Shown here: piece after piece, positions 32,395 through 41,307 of the stretch | How the letters are laid out: the number at the start of each line of letters is the position of its first letter | Position numbering within the stretch: position 1 is the first letter of the stretch | Source: Sneathiella sp. | Lineage (GTDB): Bacteria; Pseudomonadota; Alphaproteobacteria; Sneathiellales; Sneathiellaceae | Direction: 5' to 3' | DNA length: 61,298 bases | Assembly: GCA_002706985.1 (NCBI GenBank) | Contig: PAKP01000076.1 | Coordinates: forward strand, 1 to 61,298 | Translations under genes and position numbers: made by a program | Notes under the pieces: model-generated | The model's database searches: none | What the model saw: only the letters and a program-made list of their open reading frames with translations | Told to the model about the DNA's origin: nothing

Positions 32395-34715
32395 TCCGGA
32401 CCGGCTTCGTCATCTATCTGCTGCTGGTCGGGGCGGCGCTTGCCGTCATTGGCTGGCGGTTTCAGGATGGCCTGCCGCTGAATACCAACATCGTCGCCAT
32501 GCTCCCGCAGACGGAAGAGGCCGAATGGGTCGCCCGGGCGGAGGCGGCGGAACGTACGCTCGGCTCGGACCAGCTGATCGCCCTTGTCGGTCATGCGGAT
32601 TTCGAGATTGCAAGGACGGCGGCGCTTGACCTCAACCGGGCGCTGATCAATGCATCGGTGCTCCGCAATACGGACGAGGGGGCGCCGGTTGCAACGCTGA
32701 CGGACCTCAACAAGGCCTTGTTCCCGCACCGCGCCGGTTTGCTGACGGAGGGGGACCGCAAGCTGCTGGCGGCGGGGCAGGGGCAGGTCCTGATGGACCG
32801 GGCCATGGTGCAGATCCTCTCGCCGCTGTCCCTCACCGATGCGGAGATGATCCGCCGCGATCCTCTACTGCTGCTGCCGAATTATCTGACGTCCAGCCTG
32901 AAAAACAGCTCGAAGCTGGTCAATCGCGCCAATGTCCTCGCGGTCGAGGAAGAGGGCAAATGGTATGTGCTGGTGCGCGGCAAGCTTGTCGGCAGTGCTT
33001 TCGACAAGGGCGTGCAGGCACGAACCCTCGATGTGTTCGACAGAATGTCGGAAAAGCTCGACAAGGATTACGGCGATGTCGAGATACTGAAGACCGGGGC
33101 GGTGTTCTACGGAGAACACGCCTACCGCCGCGCCGAGCAGGAGGCGGGCTTCATCGGGATCATCTCGCTGATCGGTATCATTGTCCTCAATTTCCTTATC
33201 TTCCGCAGTTTTCATCCGCTGGCGCTTACCCTGATCGCGGTGGCGTCGGGCATCGCGGGCGGCCTCGCTGTCACGCTGATTTTCTTCGGCACGCTGCAAC
33301 TTCTCGCCTTCGTCTTCGGGGCGGGGCTGATCGGCATTTCCGTGGATTACGCCTTTCACTATTTCTGCGAGCGGTTCAATCGGCAGACGACGGTACCCAG
33401 CGCCCGGGCGCGGGCCATTCGCTCCGGCCTGACGTTGGGGCTGGTCAGCTCGGTGCTCGGCTTTGTCACCCTGGCGCTGACCCCGTTTCCCGGATTGCAG
33501 CAGATTGCGATTTTTTCCGCCTCGGGCCTGACGCTCTCCTATCTGACGGTGCTGTATCTCTTCCCTTATCTCGACCGCGCCAAGCCCTTTACTCATGGCG
33601 AGAAATATCTGGCGTTTTCCATGCGGCTGCATCATTTCTGGTGGAAAAGCGAGAACCGCAAATGGCGGCTGCCGATCATCGGCCTGCTGATCGCGGCGGG
33701 CGGGCTCGGCGCGACGCAGATTGTCGTTGATGACGATGTCCGCCGCCTGCAATCCCTGCCGCCCGAGTTGCAGGCCGAGGAACAGGCCATCCGCCTCCTT
33801 GCCGGGATCGAGAACCAGACTCACCGTTTCTTTGTGCGCGGCGCCAGTACCGAGGAGGTCCTGCAGGCGGAAGAGGCGCTCTCCCTCGATCTTGAAGCCC
33901 TCCGGGCGAGCGGGATGATCGGCAATTACCGCATGATTTCGCAGTTCATTCCCTCCCGCGCGCGGCAGTTGGAAAACAAGGCGCTGGTCGAAGCGGAACT
34001 GCTCCCGGCGCTGCCCGAGCATATGGCGGCGCTCGGCCTTTCGGGGGATGTGCCCTACGGCCCGACCCTCGGGGTGCTCACCCTCGATCAGCTGACGGGG
34101 GAGACACTGCCGGGCACCTTCTCGCAGCTCCGGGTCTATACGACGCCCGGCATCGTCGTGCATGCGGTCTCGCTGAGCGGGGTCAAGGATACGGCGCCGC
34201 TCGCCGCGCTCGCCGACAAGTCCCCGAATGTCTCCCTGATCAGCCAGGCCGACAGCCTGAGCAAGACCTTCGGCGCCTATCGGGTGCGGGCGCTGATCAT
34301 GCTGGCCATCGCCTATGGCGTTGTCTGGGTCTTCCTGTCGCTGCGCTACGGTATTTTTGGCGCACTGAAGGTGATGATGCCCTCGGCGGGTGCGGTGATC
34401 CTCGCGCCCTGCCTGATCGCACTGATCGGCGAGCCCTTTACCTTTTTCAACGCCATGTCGCTGCTGCTGATCTTTGCCATCGGGCTCGACTATGCCCTGT
34501 TCAACCGCGAGGCGGCGGGGGAGCGTCAGCGCCGGGCCATGCTCGCCAACGGGCTGTCGACCATCTCGACCTTGTTGGCCTTTGGCATGCTGGCGCTCAG
34601 CGAGACCTTCGCCATTCATGCCTTCGGGATCACTATTCTGGTGGGAATCACGCTGGCCTATCTGCTGGCGCCGCTCGCCTCCGATCTTGACCATCCGATG
34701 ACGGAGCCTGTGTAA
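32391..34715 (+). CDS. apeM: MMPL/RND-family exporter (aryl polyene cluster)
   Basis: A 774-residue membrane exporter. It has an N-terminal membrane anchor (FVIYLLLVGAALAVIGWRF), a periplasmic loop, five to six helices (IGIISLIGIIVLNFLIF to TLSYLTVLYLFPYL), a second periplasmic domain and a second set of helices ending SETFAIHAFGITILVGITLA. This two-fold plan is that of MMPL/HpnN-type lipid exporters. Next to a LolA-like gene it forms the likely export route of the pigment lipid. It overlaps the LolA-like gene by 4 nt and abuts the halogenase-like gene. Confidence 0.93.
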   Translation: MIRTGFVIYLLLVGAALAVIGWRFQDGLPLNTNIVAMLPQTEEAEWVARAEAAERTLGSDQLIALVGHADFEIARTAALDLNRALINASVLRNTDEGAPVATLTDLNKALFPHRAGLLTEGDRKLLAAGQGQVLMDRAMVQILSPLSLTDAEMIRRDPLLLLPNYLTSSLKNSSKLVNRANVLAVEEEGKWYVLVRGKLVGSAFDKGVQARTLDVFDRMSEKLDKDYGDVEILKTGAVFYGEHAYRRAEQEAGFIGIISLIGIIVLNFLIFRSFHPLALTLIAVASGIAGGLAVTLIFFGTLQLLAFVFGAGLIGISVDYAFHYFCERFNRQTTVPSARARAIRSGLTLGLVSSVLGFVTLALTPFPGLQQIAIFSASGLTLSYLTVLYLFPYLDRAKPFTHGEKYLAFSMRLHHFWWKSENRKWRLPIIGLLIAAGGLGATQIVVDDDVRRLQSLPPELQAEEQAIRLLAGIENQTHRFFVRGASTEEVLQAEEALSLDLEALRASGMIGNYRMISQFIPSRARQLENKALVEAELLPALPEHMAALGLSGDVPYGPTLGVLTLDQLTGETLPGTFSQLRVYTTPGIVVHAVSLSGVKDTAPLAALADKSPNVSLISQADSLSKTFGAYRVRALIMLAIAYGVVWVFLSLRYGIFGALKVMMPSAGAVILAPCLIALIGEPFTFFNAMSLLLIFAIGLDYALFNREAAGERQRRAMLANGLSTISTLLAFGMLALSETFAIHAFGITILVGITLAYLLAPLASDLDHPMTEPV

Positions 34716-35948
34716 ATGACCGCAACTTCAGATCATTTCGACGTTATCGTCATCGGCGCGGGGCCTGCGGGCGCGCTCGCGGCGACGCTGCTGGTCCAGC
34801 GCGGGCTAAAGGTTGCCATTCTGGAGAAAAGCACCTTCCCGCGCTTTGTGATCGGGGAGAGTTTGCTGCCGCAATCCATGGTCTTTCTGGAAAAGGCGGG
34901 CCTTCTGCCGGTGATCGAAGCGGCGGGCTTTCAATTCAAGAACGGCGCCAACTTTTCCGATGACCGGCGCTTCACTTCCATCGATTTCGCCGACAAGTTC
35001 ACCGCGGGGCCGGCCACCACTTTCCAGGTCGAACGCGAACGGTTCGATATGCTGCTCGCCAATGCGGCGAGGGATGCCGGGGCGGATTTGCGCTTTGAGC
35101 AGGATGTGCTGGACGTTGCCTTTGACGATAAGGGCGCGACGGTCACCGGCACGGGACCGAAGGGGGCGTTCCGTCTGACGTCGCGGTTCCTCGTTGACGC
35201 CAGCGGTTATGGCCGGGTTCTCCCGCGCCTCATGAACCTTGATGCGCCGTCGGATTTCCCGGCGCGCCATGCGTTGTTCACCCATGTCGCGGATCAGCTG
35301 GACGGACGAGAGTTTGATCGCAATAAAATCCTGATCATGGTGCATCCGGAATGCCGCGATATCTGGTACTGGCTGATCCCCTTCTCGGGCGGAAAATCCT
35401 CCATTGGCGCTGTCATCCCGCCGGAGCGCCTCGCCGAGTTTGACGGCAGCCCGTCGGACAGGCTCTGGGCCGTGATCAACCAGTCGCAGGAGATGAGCGG
35501 CCTGCTGGAGGGCGCGCGGGAATTGCGCCCGGTATCGGAGATTTCGGGTTATTCGACGAAGGTCAGCAAGCTCGCCGGGCCGCAATATGCGCTGCTCGGC
35601 AATGCCGGGGAGTTTCTCGATCCGGTGTTTTCCTCTGGCGTCACCGTCGCCTTCAAATCCGCCGAACTGCTGGTCGATCCGCTGATGCGGCAGCTTGCGG
35701 GGGAGGAAGTCGACTGGGATCAGGATTTCGCGCTTCCCCTGCAAAAGGGGGTCGATTGTTTCCGCGTCTTTGTCGAGGCCTGGTATCGGGGCGATCTTCA
35801 GGAAATCATCTTCAATCCGCCTGCGGACGGCAATCCGATCAAGGCGATGATCGTCTCCATCCTCGCGGGCTATGCCTGGGATGACGACAACCCCTTTGTC
35901 CGGCAGGGGCGGCGGTATCTGGATCTGGTGGCCCTGCAATGTTCATAA
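34716..35948 (+). CDS. Flavin-dependent halogenase-like FAD oxidoreductase
   Basis: A 410-residue flavoprotein. The FAD motif is VIVIGAGPAGALAATLL, followed by the family block FPRFVIGESLLPQS. Lys75 in GFQFKNGANF lies where phenol/pyrrole halogenases carry the catalytic Lys. Trp217-x-Trp219-x-Ile221-Pro222 (DIWYWLIPFSGG) is an intact WxWxIP halogenase motif. It would chlorinate or brominate an aromatic or carrier-bound substrate with FADH2, oxygen and halide; a halogenase-like gene is also known from the xanthomonadin cluster. A non-halogenating oxidoreductase remains possible. It overlaps the DUF3261 gene by 10 nt, inside the operon. Confidence 0.85.
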   Translation: MTATSDHFDVIVIGAGPAGALAATLLVQRGLKVAILEKSTFPRFVIGESLLPQSMVFLEKAGLLPVIEAAGFQFKNGANFSDDRRFTSIDFADKFTAGPATTFQVERERFDMLLANAARDAGADLRFEQDVLDVAFDDKGATVTGTGPKGAFRLTSRFLVDASGYGRVLPRLMNLDAPSDFPARHALFTHVADQLDGREFDRNKILIMVHPECRDIWYWLIPFSGGKSSIGAVIPPERLAEFDGSPSDRLWAVINQSQEMSGLLEGARELRPVSEISGYSTKVSKLAGPQYALLGNAGEFLDPVFSSGVTVAFKSAELLVDPLMRQLAGEEVDWDQDFALPLQKGVDCFRVFVEAWYRGDLQEIIFNPPADGNPIKAMIVSILAGYAWDDDNPFVRQGRRYLDLVALQCS

Positions 35949-36442
35949 GATCAATCGCCTTTCTGCTGATATTCCTGCTGGCCGCCTGTGCGACCGGCCG
36001 CTCACAGGATATCGCCGAGACACCCTGGAAATTGCCAGAATCACAGCCGCGTGAGGTCGTACAGATCCTGAACGGCAATTATGGTGATCAGCCCTTCGCC
36101 CTGCAGATCCGGCTGAGCCTGACCGAGGAGAAACTGCTGCTTGTCGGGCTGGACTCGCTCGGGCGGCGCGCCTTTGATATTCTCTGGGACGAGACGGGCG
36201 TGCGATCGGGCAAGGCGGACTGGATAACCGGCAATCTCGACGCGGCGGATATCCTGAAAGTCATTGTCGCGACCTACTGGCCGGAAGATGACCCGATGCA
36301 GGAAAAGGTTGCGGACCGGGCGGAGGAGTTGGACATCACCTATCAGGGCAGCCGGGAGAATGCGTGGAACGAGACGGTGCAGATTCGCGATCCGGCGAAC
36401 GACTATGACATGACGATCATTTCCTATGAGTTGACTGAATGA
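35939..36442 (+). CDS. DUF3261-like lipoprotein (aryl polyene cluster)
   Basis: A 167-residue lipoprotein with signal SIAFLLIFLLAACATG and lipobox Cys. The body is mostly beta (FALQIRLSLTEEKLLLVGLD, GRRAFDILWDETGVRSG), like the DUF3261 lipoproteins commonly found in aryl polyene clusters. A role in outer-membrane insertion or transport of the product is likely but unknown. It overlaps both neighbours. Confidence 0.82.
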   Translation: MFIRSIAFLLIFLLAACATGRSQDIAETPWKLPESQPREVVQILNGNYGDQPFALQIRLSLTEEKLLLVGLDSLGRRAFDILWDETGVRSGKADWITGNLDAADILKVIVATYWPEDDPMQEKVADRAEELDITYQGSRENAWNETVQIRDPANDYDMTIISYELTE

Positions 36443-37617
36443 CGGCGGTGTATCTCAATGCCCTCGGGCTGATCAATCCGCTCGGTGCGGGCAAGGCCGC
36501 CGTTGCCAGGGCCCTGTTCGCGGGCGACAGTTCCGGCATGAAACCGGCGGCGGGCTTCCTCACGGAGCAGGAGGTGATGGTCGGCAAGGTCACGGCGCCG
36601 CTCCCCGAGATTCCAAAAAGCCTCGAAAAGTATGACAGCCGCAACAACCGCATGCTGCTGGCCGCGCTGCAGGAGATCGAGCCCGATATCCGCGCCGCCA
36701 TCGAGACTTACGGCGCAAAGCGGGTGGCGGTCGTCCTCGGGACCAGCACCTCGGGGATCAGCGATAACGAACCCGGCATCGCCGAGAAGGTGAAGACAGG
36801 GGCGTTTCCGGACGGTTTCGACTATGACCGTCAGGACAATGCCTCCCTCGCGCTGTTCGCCCGCAGCTATTTCGGCCTCGAAGGGCTGGCGATGAGTATC
36901 TCGACCGCCTGCACTTCAAGCGCCAAGACCCTGACCTCGGCGCGGCGGATGATCGCGGCGGGACTTTGCGATGCGGCGATTGTCGGTGGGGCGGACACGC
37001 TTTGCCGCCTGACGCTGAACGGTTTTGGCTCCCTCGATCTGTTGTCACCGACGCTCTGCAATCCGTTCAGCCGCAACCGGAACGGCATCAATATCGGCGA
37101 GGGGGCGGCGGTTTTCCTGATGAGCCGGGAGAAGGCCACGGTCCGCGTCGCCGGGATCGGCGAAACATCGGACGCCCATCATATGAGCACGCCGGACCCG
37201 GAGGGAACGGGCGCCTTCAACGCCATGCGCCGGGCGCTGGAGGCAAGCGGGCTTGCGCCTGAGGATATCGGCTATCTCAACCTCCATGGCACGGCGACGG
37301 AACTCAACGACAGCATGGAGGCGAAGGCCGCGTTCGAGCTGCTCGGCAAGGTGCCCTGTTCCTCCACCAAGCCGCTGACGGGGCATACGCTCGGCGCGGC
37401 GGGCAGCACGGAGCTTGCCTTCCTCTGGCTCGCCCTGAAGGAGGAGAGCGGTGCGCTGCCGCCGCATGTCTGGGACGGGGAGGCGGACCCGGAGCTGCCG
37501 CCGGTCAATCTGGTGGCGGCCGGGACATGTGCACCGGAGGCCCGCGCCATGATGACGAATTCCTTTGCCTTTGGCGGCAACAATATCAGTGTTATCCTCA
37601 GTCGGGAGGAAACATGA
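36439..37617 (+). CDS. apeO: Beta-ketoacyl-ACP synthase, ApeO-like
   Basis: A 392-residue condensing enzyme with the Cys-His-His triad: Cys158 (STACTSSAKTL), His283 (LNLHGTATELND) and His316 (PLTGHTLGAAG). It extends the carrier-bound chain by two carbons and probably pairs with the Cys-less chain length factor at 25361, as known for ApeO-ApeC. It overlaps the lipoprotein upstream and the dehydratase downstream by 4 nt each. Confidence 0.93.
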   Translation: MTAVYLNALGLINPLGAGKAAVARALFAGDSSGMKPAAGFLTEQEVMVGKVTAPLPEIPKSLEKYDSRNNRMLLAALQEIEPDIRAAIETYGAKRVAVVLGTSTSGISDNEPGIAEKVKTGAFPDGFDYDRQDNASLALFARSYFGLEGLAMSISTACTSSAKTLTSARRMIAAGLCDAAIVGGADTLCRLTLNGFGSLDLLSPTLCNPFSRNRNGINIGEGAAVFLMSREKATVRVAGIGETSDAHHMSTPDPEGTGAFNAMRRALEASGLAPEDIGYLNLHGTATELNDSMEAKAAFELLGKVPCSSTKPLTGHTLGAAGSTELAFLWLALKEESGALPPHVWDGEADPELPPVNLVAAGTCAPEARAMMTNSFAFGGNNISVILSREET

Positions 37618-38036
37618 TGCAGCCCTGCCCCTATGACATAACCGACATTCTCTATCATGCGCCGCCGATGATCCTGATCGACGGGGTGGAGAGCTATGAT
37701 GAGGAAACAGTGACCGCCACGGTCGAGATCACGGCGGATAGCCCGTTCATGGACGGGGACGGGGTGCCCGCCTATGTCGGCATCGAATATATGGCGCAGT
37801 CCATCGCCGCCTATAGCGGGATCAAGGCGCGCAAAGCGGGCGAAAACCCCCGCATCGGCTATCTGATCGGCAGCCGCAACCTCGCGCTCGGCTGTCCGGT
37901 CTATGAGATCGGCGACCGGCTCAGCATCACGGTCCATCTGGTCTATGACGAAGCGCCGATGGCGGTCTTCGATTGTACCATTCACCGGGCGGAAAAGCTT
38001 GTGGCCGAAGCCCGGCTTAATGTATATCAACCCTGA
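37614..38036 (+). CDS. apeP: Hotdog-fold dehydratase, ApeP-like
   Basis: A 140-residue dehydratase of the ApeP family. His15 in DILYHAPPMILIDGV and Glu58 in YVGIEYMAQSIAAYSG are the likely catalytic residues. Together with the ApeI-like protein (29302) it should form the heteromeric dehydratase for polyene formation. The ATG at 37614 overlaps the ketosynthase stop; a second ATG at 37617 is equally good behind GGGAGG. Confidence 0.9.
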   Translation: MMQPCPYDITDILYHAPPMILIDGVESYDEETVTATVEITADSPFMDGDGVPAYVGIEYMAQSIAAYSGIKARKAGENPRIGYLIGSRNLALGCPVYEIGDRLSITVHLVYDEAPMAVFDCTIHRAEKLVAEARLNVYQP

Positions 38037-38049
38037 AAGTTGAGAGTGT

Positions 38050-38775
38050 ATGCAGAAAAGAATCTTGGTCACAGGGGCAAGCGGCGGCATCGGCAGGGCC
38101 ATCGCCTTGCGGCTCGCGAAGGACGGGTTTGAGATTGTCGCCCATTGCGGGCGCAACCGCGATGCCGGCCAGCAGACGGTCGATCTGATCGAGGCGGCGG
38201 GCGGCACCGCGCGGCTTGTGCAGTTCGATATCTCCGATCGCGATGAATGCCGCGATATCCTGATCCCGGAAGTCGAGGAGTTCGGCGCTTTTTATGGCGC
38301 GGTGCTGAATGCGGGCATTACCCGCGATACCGCCTTTCCCGCCATGACCGACGAGGAATGGGACGCGGTCATCCATACCAATCTTGACGGTTTCTACAAT
38401 GTGCTGAAACCGATCACCATGCCGATGGTGTCGGCCCGCAAGGGCGGGCGGATCGTCGTGATCTCCTCGGTCTCCGGGGAGATGGGCAACCGCGGCCAGG
38501 TGAATTACAGCGCCTCCAAAGCCGGCCTGATAGGCGCGGCAAAGGCGCTGGCGCTGGAGCTGGCGAAGCGCAAGATTACGGTCAATTGCGTCGCCCCCGG
38601 CCTGATCGAAACCGCGATGAGCGACGATCTGCCGCTTGAGGAGATGATGAAACTCATACCGCTCCGCCGTCTTGGCGATGTCGATGAGGTGGCGGCGACC
38701 GTTGCCTTCCTCTGTTCGGACGGGGCGGGCTATATCACCCGGCAGGTGATCTCGGTAAACGGGGGAATGGCATGA
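38050..38775 (+). CDS. apeQ: 3-oxoacyl-ACP reductase, ApeQ-like
   Basis: A 241-residue SDR of the FabG type. The cofactor motif is VTGASGGIGRAIALRLA, AGITRDTAFP is the NAG loop, and the catalytic YSASKAG follows SSVSGEMGNRGQVN. It reduces the 3-oxoacyl carrier intermediate with NADPH in each polyene cycle. It overlaps the last ketosynthase by 4 nt. Confidence 0.94.
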   Translation: MQKRILVTGASGGIGRAIALRLAKDGFEIVAHCGRNRDAGQQTVDLIEAAGGTARLVQFDISDRDECRDILIPEVEEFGAFYGAVLNAGITRDTAFPAMTDEEWDAVIHTNLDGFYNVLKPITMPMVSARKGGRIVVISSVSGEMGNRGQVNYSASKAGLIGAAKALALELAKRKITVNCVAPGLIETAMSDDLPLEEMMKLIPLRRLGDVDEVAATVAFLCSDGAGYITRQVISVNGGMA

Positions 38776-40007
38776 CGACGCGTGTGGTTGTAACGGGAAT
38801 GGGCGGGGTCACCTCGCTCGGAGAGGACTGGGGCACGATCTCGGCGCGCATGCGCGCCGGGGAGACCGGCATCCGCCGCATGGAAAGCTGGGATTTCTAT
38901 GACGGTCTCAACACCCGTCTCGCCGGTCCGGTCGAGGGGTTCAATATCGACGGCCGCTATTCCCGCAAGGCACTGCGCAGCATGGGGCCGGTCGCCAAAA
39001 TGTCGGTCTACGCGACGGAACGGGCGCTCGACATGGCGGGGCTGCTGAATGATCCGGTGCTGAAATCCGGGCGTATCGGTGTTGCCTACGGTTCCTCCTT
39101 CGGCAGTACGAAGCCGGTGCTCGCCTTCACCGACCTGATGCGTGACGGTCATTCCCGCGATCTTTCCGCGACCAGCTATGTCAAGATGATGAGCCATACA
39201 ACGGCGGTCAATATCGGCGTTTTTTTCGGCCTTGCGGGCCGGGTCATTCCGACCTCCAGCGCCTGCACCTCCGGCAGTCAGGGCATCGGCTATGCCTATG
39301 AGGCGATCAAATACGGCATGCAGGACATGATGGTCGCGGGCGGGGCGGAGGAACTATGCCCGACCATGGCGGCGGTGTTCGACACTCTCTATGCGACCAG
39401 TATCCGCAATGACGAGCCCCATCGCTCCCCGCGCCCGTTCGACAAGGACCGCGACGGGCTGGTGATCGGTGAGGGGGCGGCAACGCTGGTGCTGGAATCA
39501 TACGACCATGCAAAGGCGCGCGGCGCGCCCATCCTCGCCGAGATTGTCGGCTTCGCCACCAATTCCGACGGCCGCCACATCACCAACCCGACGCAGGCAA
39601 CCATGGAAGTGGCGATGCAGGCAGCGCTCGATAATGCCGGGCTGACCGCTGCCGATATCGATTTCATCAGCGGCCATGGCACGGCGACGGAGCAGGGCGA
39701 CATTGCGGAAAGCCACGCGACGCTCGCTGTCCTCGGGGCCGATATTCCGATCCACTCCCTCAAAAGCTATTTCGGGCACAGCCTCGGCGCCTGCGGCTCG
39801 ATCGAGGCCTGGCTCGGCATCGAGATGATGCGCGAGGGCTGGTTCGCGCCGACGGCCAATCTGGAGAATGTCGATCCGGCTTGCGCCGAAATTGACTATG
39901 TGATGGGAGAGGGGCGCAACGTTGCCGTCCGCCATCTGATGAGTAATAACTTCGCTTTCGGCGGCATCAACAGCTCACTGATTTTCCGGAATCCGTCGGA
40001 CGGCTGA
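38772..40007 (+). CDS. apeR: Beta-ketoacyl-ACP synthase, ApeR-like
   Basis: A 411-residue FabF-type ketosynthase with the triad Cys165 (TSSACTSGSQGIGYA), His302 (SGHGTATEQGD) and His336 (YFGHSLGACGS). In aryl polyene systems this homodimeric enzyme serves the early condensation on the aryl starter, while ApeO-ApeC elongates (family knowledge). It is the last gene of the operon and converges with the PilZ gene with a 2-nt gap. Confidence 0.93.
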   Translation: MTTRVVVTGMGGVTSLGEDWGTISARMRAGETGIRRMESWDFYDGLNTRLAGPVEGFNIDGRYSRKALRSMGPVAKMSVYATERALDMAGLLNDPVLKSGRIGVAYGSSFGSTKPVLAFTDLMRDGHSRDLSATSYVKMMSHTTAVNIGVFFGLAGRVIPTSSACTSGSQGIGYAYEAIKYGMQDMMVAGGAEELCPTMAAVFDTLYATSIRNDEPHRSPRPFDKDRDGLVIGEGAATLVLESYDHAKARGAPILAEIVGFATNSDGRHITNPTQATMEVAMQAALDNAGLTAADIDFISGHGTATEQGDIAESHATLAVLGADIPIHSLKSYFGHSLGACGSIEAWLGIEMMREGWFAPTANLENVDPACAEIDYVMGEGRNVAVRHLMSNNFAFGGINSSLIFRNPSDG

Positions 40008-40009
40008 CG

Positions 40010-40387
40010 TTATGCAACCGGGTTGGCGTCGAGGGAGATGCCGGGCAGGGCGGCATTAACCGCGTTATAGATAAATTCCGGCGGATCGACGAAATTGAGG
40101 CCGACAACCCGACCGTTCTGCCAGACGAGATGACAATTGAAGGCACCGAAGCGCGGCACTTCCAGGATAACCTCGTTGGTCGGGCGGAAATCGATCTTCG
40201 TCTGGAACCGGGCGCCGGTCACCGAAAGGTCGCGCACCACGCCGGGAACCGTCTGTTCATTCCCCACCAGGCGAGCCCCCCAGAGCAGGGACAGCTTGCC
40301 GTTCCACATGACTGTCTTGCGTTGATACTTCCGCTTGTCGATCCCGGAAGCGTTATCGTCATTCTGTTCCGAAATTGTCTTACCCAA
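40010..40387 (-). CDS. PilZ domain protein
   Basis: A 125-residue PilZ protein. The c-di-GMP motif RxxxR is present as RKYQRK followed by the DLSVTGAR form of the D/NxSxxG motif. An atypical disordered N-terminus of about 18 residues precedes it. It is probably a small c-di-GMP receptor. It is convergent with the aryl polyene operon, so there is no operon evidence for a link to the pigment. Confidence 0.9.
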   Translation of the reverse strand: MGKTISEQNDDNASGIDKRKYQRKTVMWNGKLSLLWGARLVGNEQTVPGVVRDLSVTGARFQTKIDFRPTNEVILEVPRFGAFNCHLVWQNGRVVGLNFVDPPEFIYNAVNAALPGISLDANPVA

Positions 40388-40510
40388 TCCTACTGTTACC
40401 TGTCCCGGCCACTATACCGAGAAGCCATTAAATCGAAAAGAGTTTAATATGGATTAAAAAACTCGTGCGAATAAACACTAAACTTCCATCAAATTTTGGC
40501 AGAATTTTTT

Positions 40511-41185
40511 CTAGTTGATATTATCGGGGCTGCGGCTGTCACGTGCCTCGATCTGATATATGTCAAATCGCTTCAGTATTTCGATAGGCTGCCCTCCGGT
40601 TTCGGGAAAGCACGGCTCTCCAAAGCTCTTTTCTTCGGCTTCTTCGAATGCGATTTTGGCAACAGGCTTGGTGGTGACGATGTCGCCGTTGATGTTTGGG
40701 TATGTATTTAAAATCAACGCCAAATTCTGCCTCGCCATTGCTGTTGAGCCGGTCAGCCTGTTCAGGTTGACGAGATTGATCGTGCCGGGTTTGAAGTCGA
40801 AGACGTAGCTTCCTTTGCTATAGCAGGTTCTTACCCTTGCGATCATATTCCGCCACCATTTCGCTAGCGGTGAATACTGGCCGGGTGGAATGACTTTCGC
40901 AAAGTAACTGGCGGGTCCCTGTTGCAGCTTGAAGGTGTTGTAGTTGGTCATTCCTCCACAACTGGCGGGGCAAAGCAGAAATGTTTCTGTCTCGTCTTTA
41001 AACTGGGAATTTGCCAGATCCGTTTGTACGAATATAATTTTATTCGCCTTGTTTTCACCTGAGTCATAAACAACTAGAAGACTGTTTTCGTTTGTAGAAT
41101 CAAAGTTAAAACTATTTTCCAGCTTTGTGGGCCCGCAAGCTGACAAAAACGAGAGAATCACCGCTACGACGGATAGACGAATCAT
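40511..41185 (-). CDS. Hypothetical lipoprotein, compositionally atypical
   Basis: A 224-residue protein with a lipoprotein signal (SVVAVILSFLSAC). The mature part has several Cys (FLLCPASCGG, RVRTCYSK, EPCFPE) that may form disulfides, and DUF2846-like features (SYFAKVIPPGQYSPLAKWW, FDFKPGTINLVNLN), but I do not assign a family. The gene and its flanks are clearly more AT-rich than the neighbours, which suggests acquisition. It is monocistronic, with gaps of about 120 nt on both sides. Confidence 0.75.
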   Translation of the reverse strand: MIRLSVVAVILSFLSACGPTKLENSFNFDSTNENSLLVVYDSGENKANKIIFVQTDLANSQFKDETETFLLCPASCGGMTNYNTFKLQQGPASYFAKVIPPGQYSPLAKWWRNMIARVRTCYSKGSYVFDFKPGTINLVNLNRLTGSTAMARQNLALILNTYPNINGDIVTTKPVAKIAFEEAEEKSFGEPCFPETGGQPIEILKRFDIYQIEARDSRSPDNIN

Positions 41186-41307
41186 GAAAACCCAACTTGT
41201 TGAAGTAATTTATGGGAGTATTAATATTACTTCAATACACGCATTTGCAAGAGAAAACAGACCAAAGGCCAGATTGCCGGATAAAAAATATCTGGTCCTC
41301 GGCAGTT

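Noticed and set aside
32865..34694. Long minus-strand frame inside the MMPL exporter gene
   Set aside because: Low-complexity, charged composition with no motifs; a shadow of the exporter gene.
34716..35948. Geranylgeranyl reductase as the function of the flavoprotein
   Set aside because: The GESLLP block is shared, but the WxWxIP motif and the pigment operon context favour a halogenase-like enzyme; kept as an alternative.
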